A stretch of 35,173 nt of DNA from a virus. The notes under the pieces were generated by a model. The model was not told the origin of the DNA. It was given only the letters and a program-made list of their open reading frames with translations, and ran no database searches. The position numbers and the translations under genes were made by a program. The stretch is taken from positions 1 to 35,173 of the IMG/VR virus record IMGVR_UViG_3300032331_000495; one strand, given 5' to 3'. Positions within the stretch are counted from its first letter, which is position 1; each line of letters opens with the position of its first letter. Shown here in pieces: positions 35,172 to 35,173 of this stretch.

Positions 35172-35173
35172 AA
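35051..35173. repeat. Right copy of the 123-bp terminal direct repeat
   Basis: This copy is identical to bases 1-123, as far as both window ends allow. It shows that the sequence closes on itself. Confidence 0.93.

Noticed and set aside
1-35173. Integrase, diversity-generating retroelement, CRISPR array, insertion sequence or tRNA gene
   Set aside because: I looked for tyrosine/serine recombinase motifs, a reverse transcriptase with a repeat pair near the fibre genes, regularly spaced repeats, transposase motifs and cloverleafs and saw none. A tRNA search by eye is not exhaustive; tRNAscan-SE would settle it.

Overview
The window is one complete circularly permuted genome of a short-tailed (podovirus-type) tailed phage of about 35,050 bp. 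The first 123 bases are repeated exactly as the last 123 bases, and one short gene runs across the join. The virion genes are TerS, TerL, a P22-size portal, a scaffold, an SU10-type major capsid protein, a head-tail adaptor, a P22 gp10-size hub protein, four Ala/Gly/Gln-rich ejection-type proteins and a collar-domain fibre. I see no sheath, tape measure, integrase or excisionase, so a strictly lytic or non-integrating life style is likely. The GH19-type endolysin, 3TM holin and periplasmic Rap1a-like protein point to a Gram-negative proteobacterium. Burkholderiales or another freshwater betaproteobacterium is my guess from the style of the accessory families; it is not shown by the sequence.

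Layout. (1) 1-3.2 kb: a small winged-helix gene, a rho-independent terminator whose 3' arm is also the ribosome binding site of the next gene, then two glycosyltransferase-like genes and small cargo (DUF3008-like, HiPIP-like Cys-rich, DUF6321-like, Fe(II)/2-oxoglutarate oxygenase). (2) 3.2-11.5 kb: packaging and head genes, with a terminator just after the capsid gene and a further glycosyltransferase. (3) 11.5-23.8 kb: a 1171-residue repeat-rich adhesin-like protein, spike and hub proteins, ejection proteins and a collar fibre. (4) 23.8-25.8 kb: lysis cassette of small membrane proteins, 3TM holin and GH19 endolysin. (5) 25.8-27.3 kb: AT-richer cargo (HExxH protein, HTH-metallophosphoesterase). 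(6) 29.7-27.3 kb on the minus strand: recombination operon (ERF annealase, YqaJ exonuclease, SSB-tail mini-protein, DUF3310). (7) 29.73-29.85 kb: divergent control region with a near-consensus sigma70 promoter and two palindromes. (8) 29.85 kb to the end on the plus strand: Cro/YdaS-like repressor, nuclease-like protein, DNA cytosine methyltransferase, NinB, HNH-like protein, DUF1376 replication protein with iteron-like repeats, a helicase-loader-like partner, a secreted Rap1a-like protein, zinc-ribbon proteins and a sigma-region-4-like HTH protein.

How it works together. ERF and YqaJ with a small SSB-like partner form a single-strand annealing recombination set, and NinB and the HNH protein on the other strand would process intermediates. 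Replication appears to rely on the host polymerase and helicase, recruited by the DUF1376 protein and its partner, probably at an origin inside the DUF1376 gene. Late genes lie downstream of the sigma-like HTH and winged-helix genes, with a terminator between them and the late block, which suggests an antitermination or activator switch.

The most unusual feature is at 30371-31303. A complete C5-cytosine methyltransferase gene is overlapped along almost its whole length (924 of 933 nt) by a second same-strand reading frame that encodes a 307-residue Trp-rich protein with WPTP repeats and a conserved-looking Trp-rich C terminus. The two start codons are four bases apart. Also notable are seven tandem DNA-level heptamers (ACCANNA/T) inside the DUF1376 gene, and an 18-bp stem that would bury that gene's start codon.
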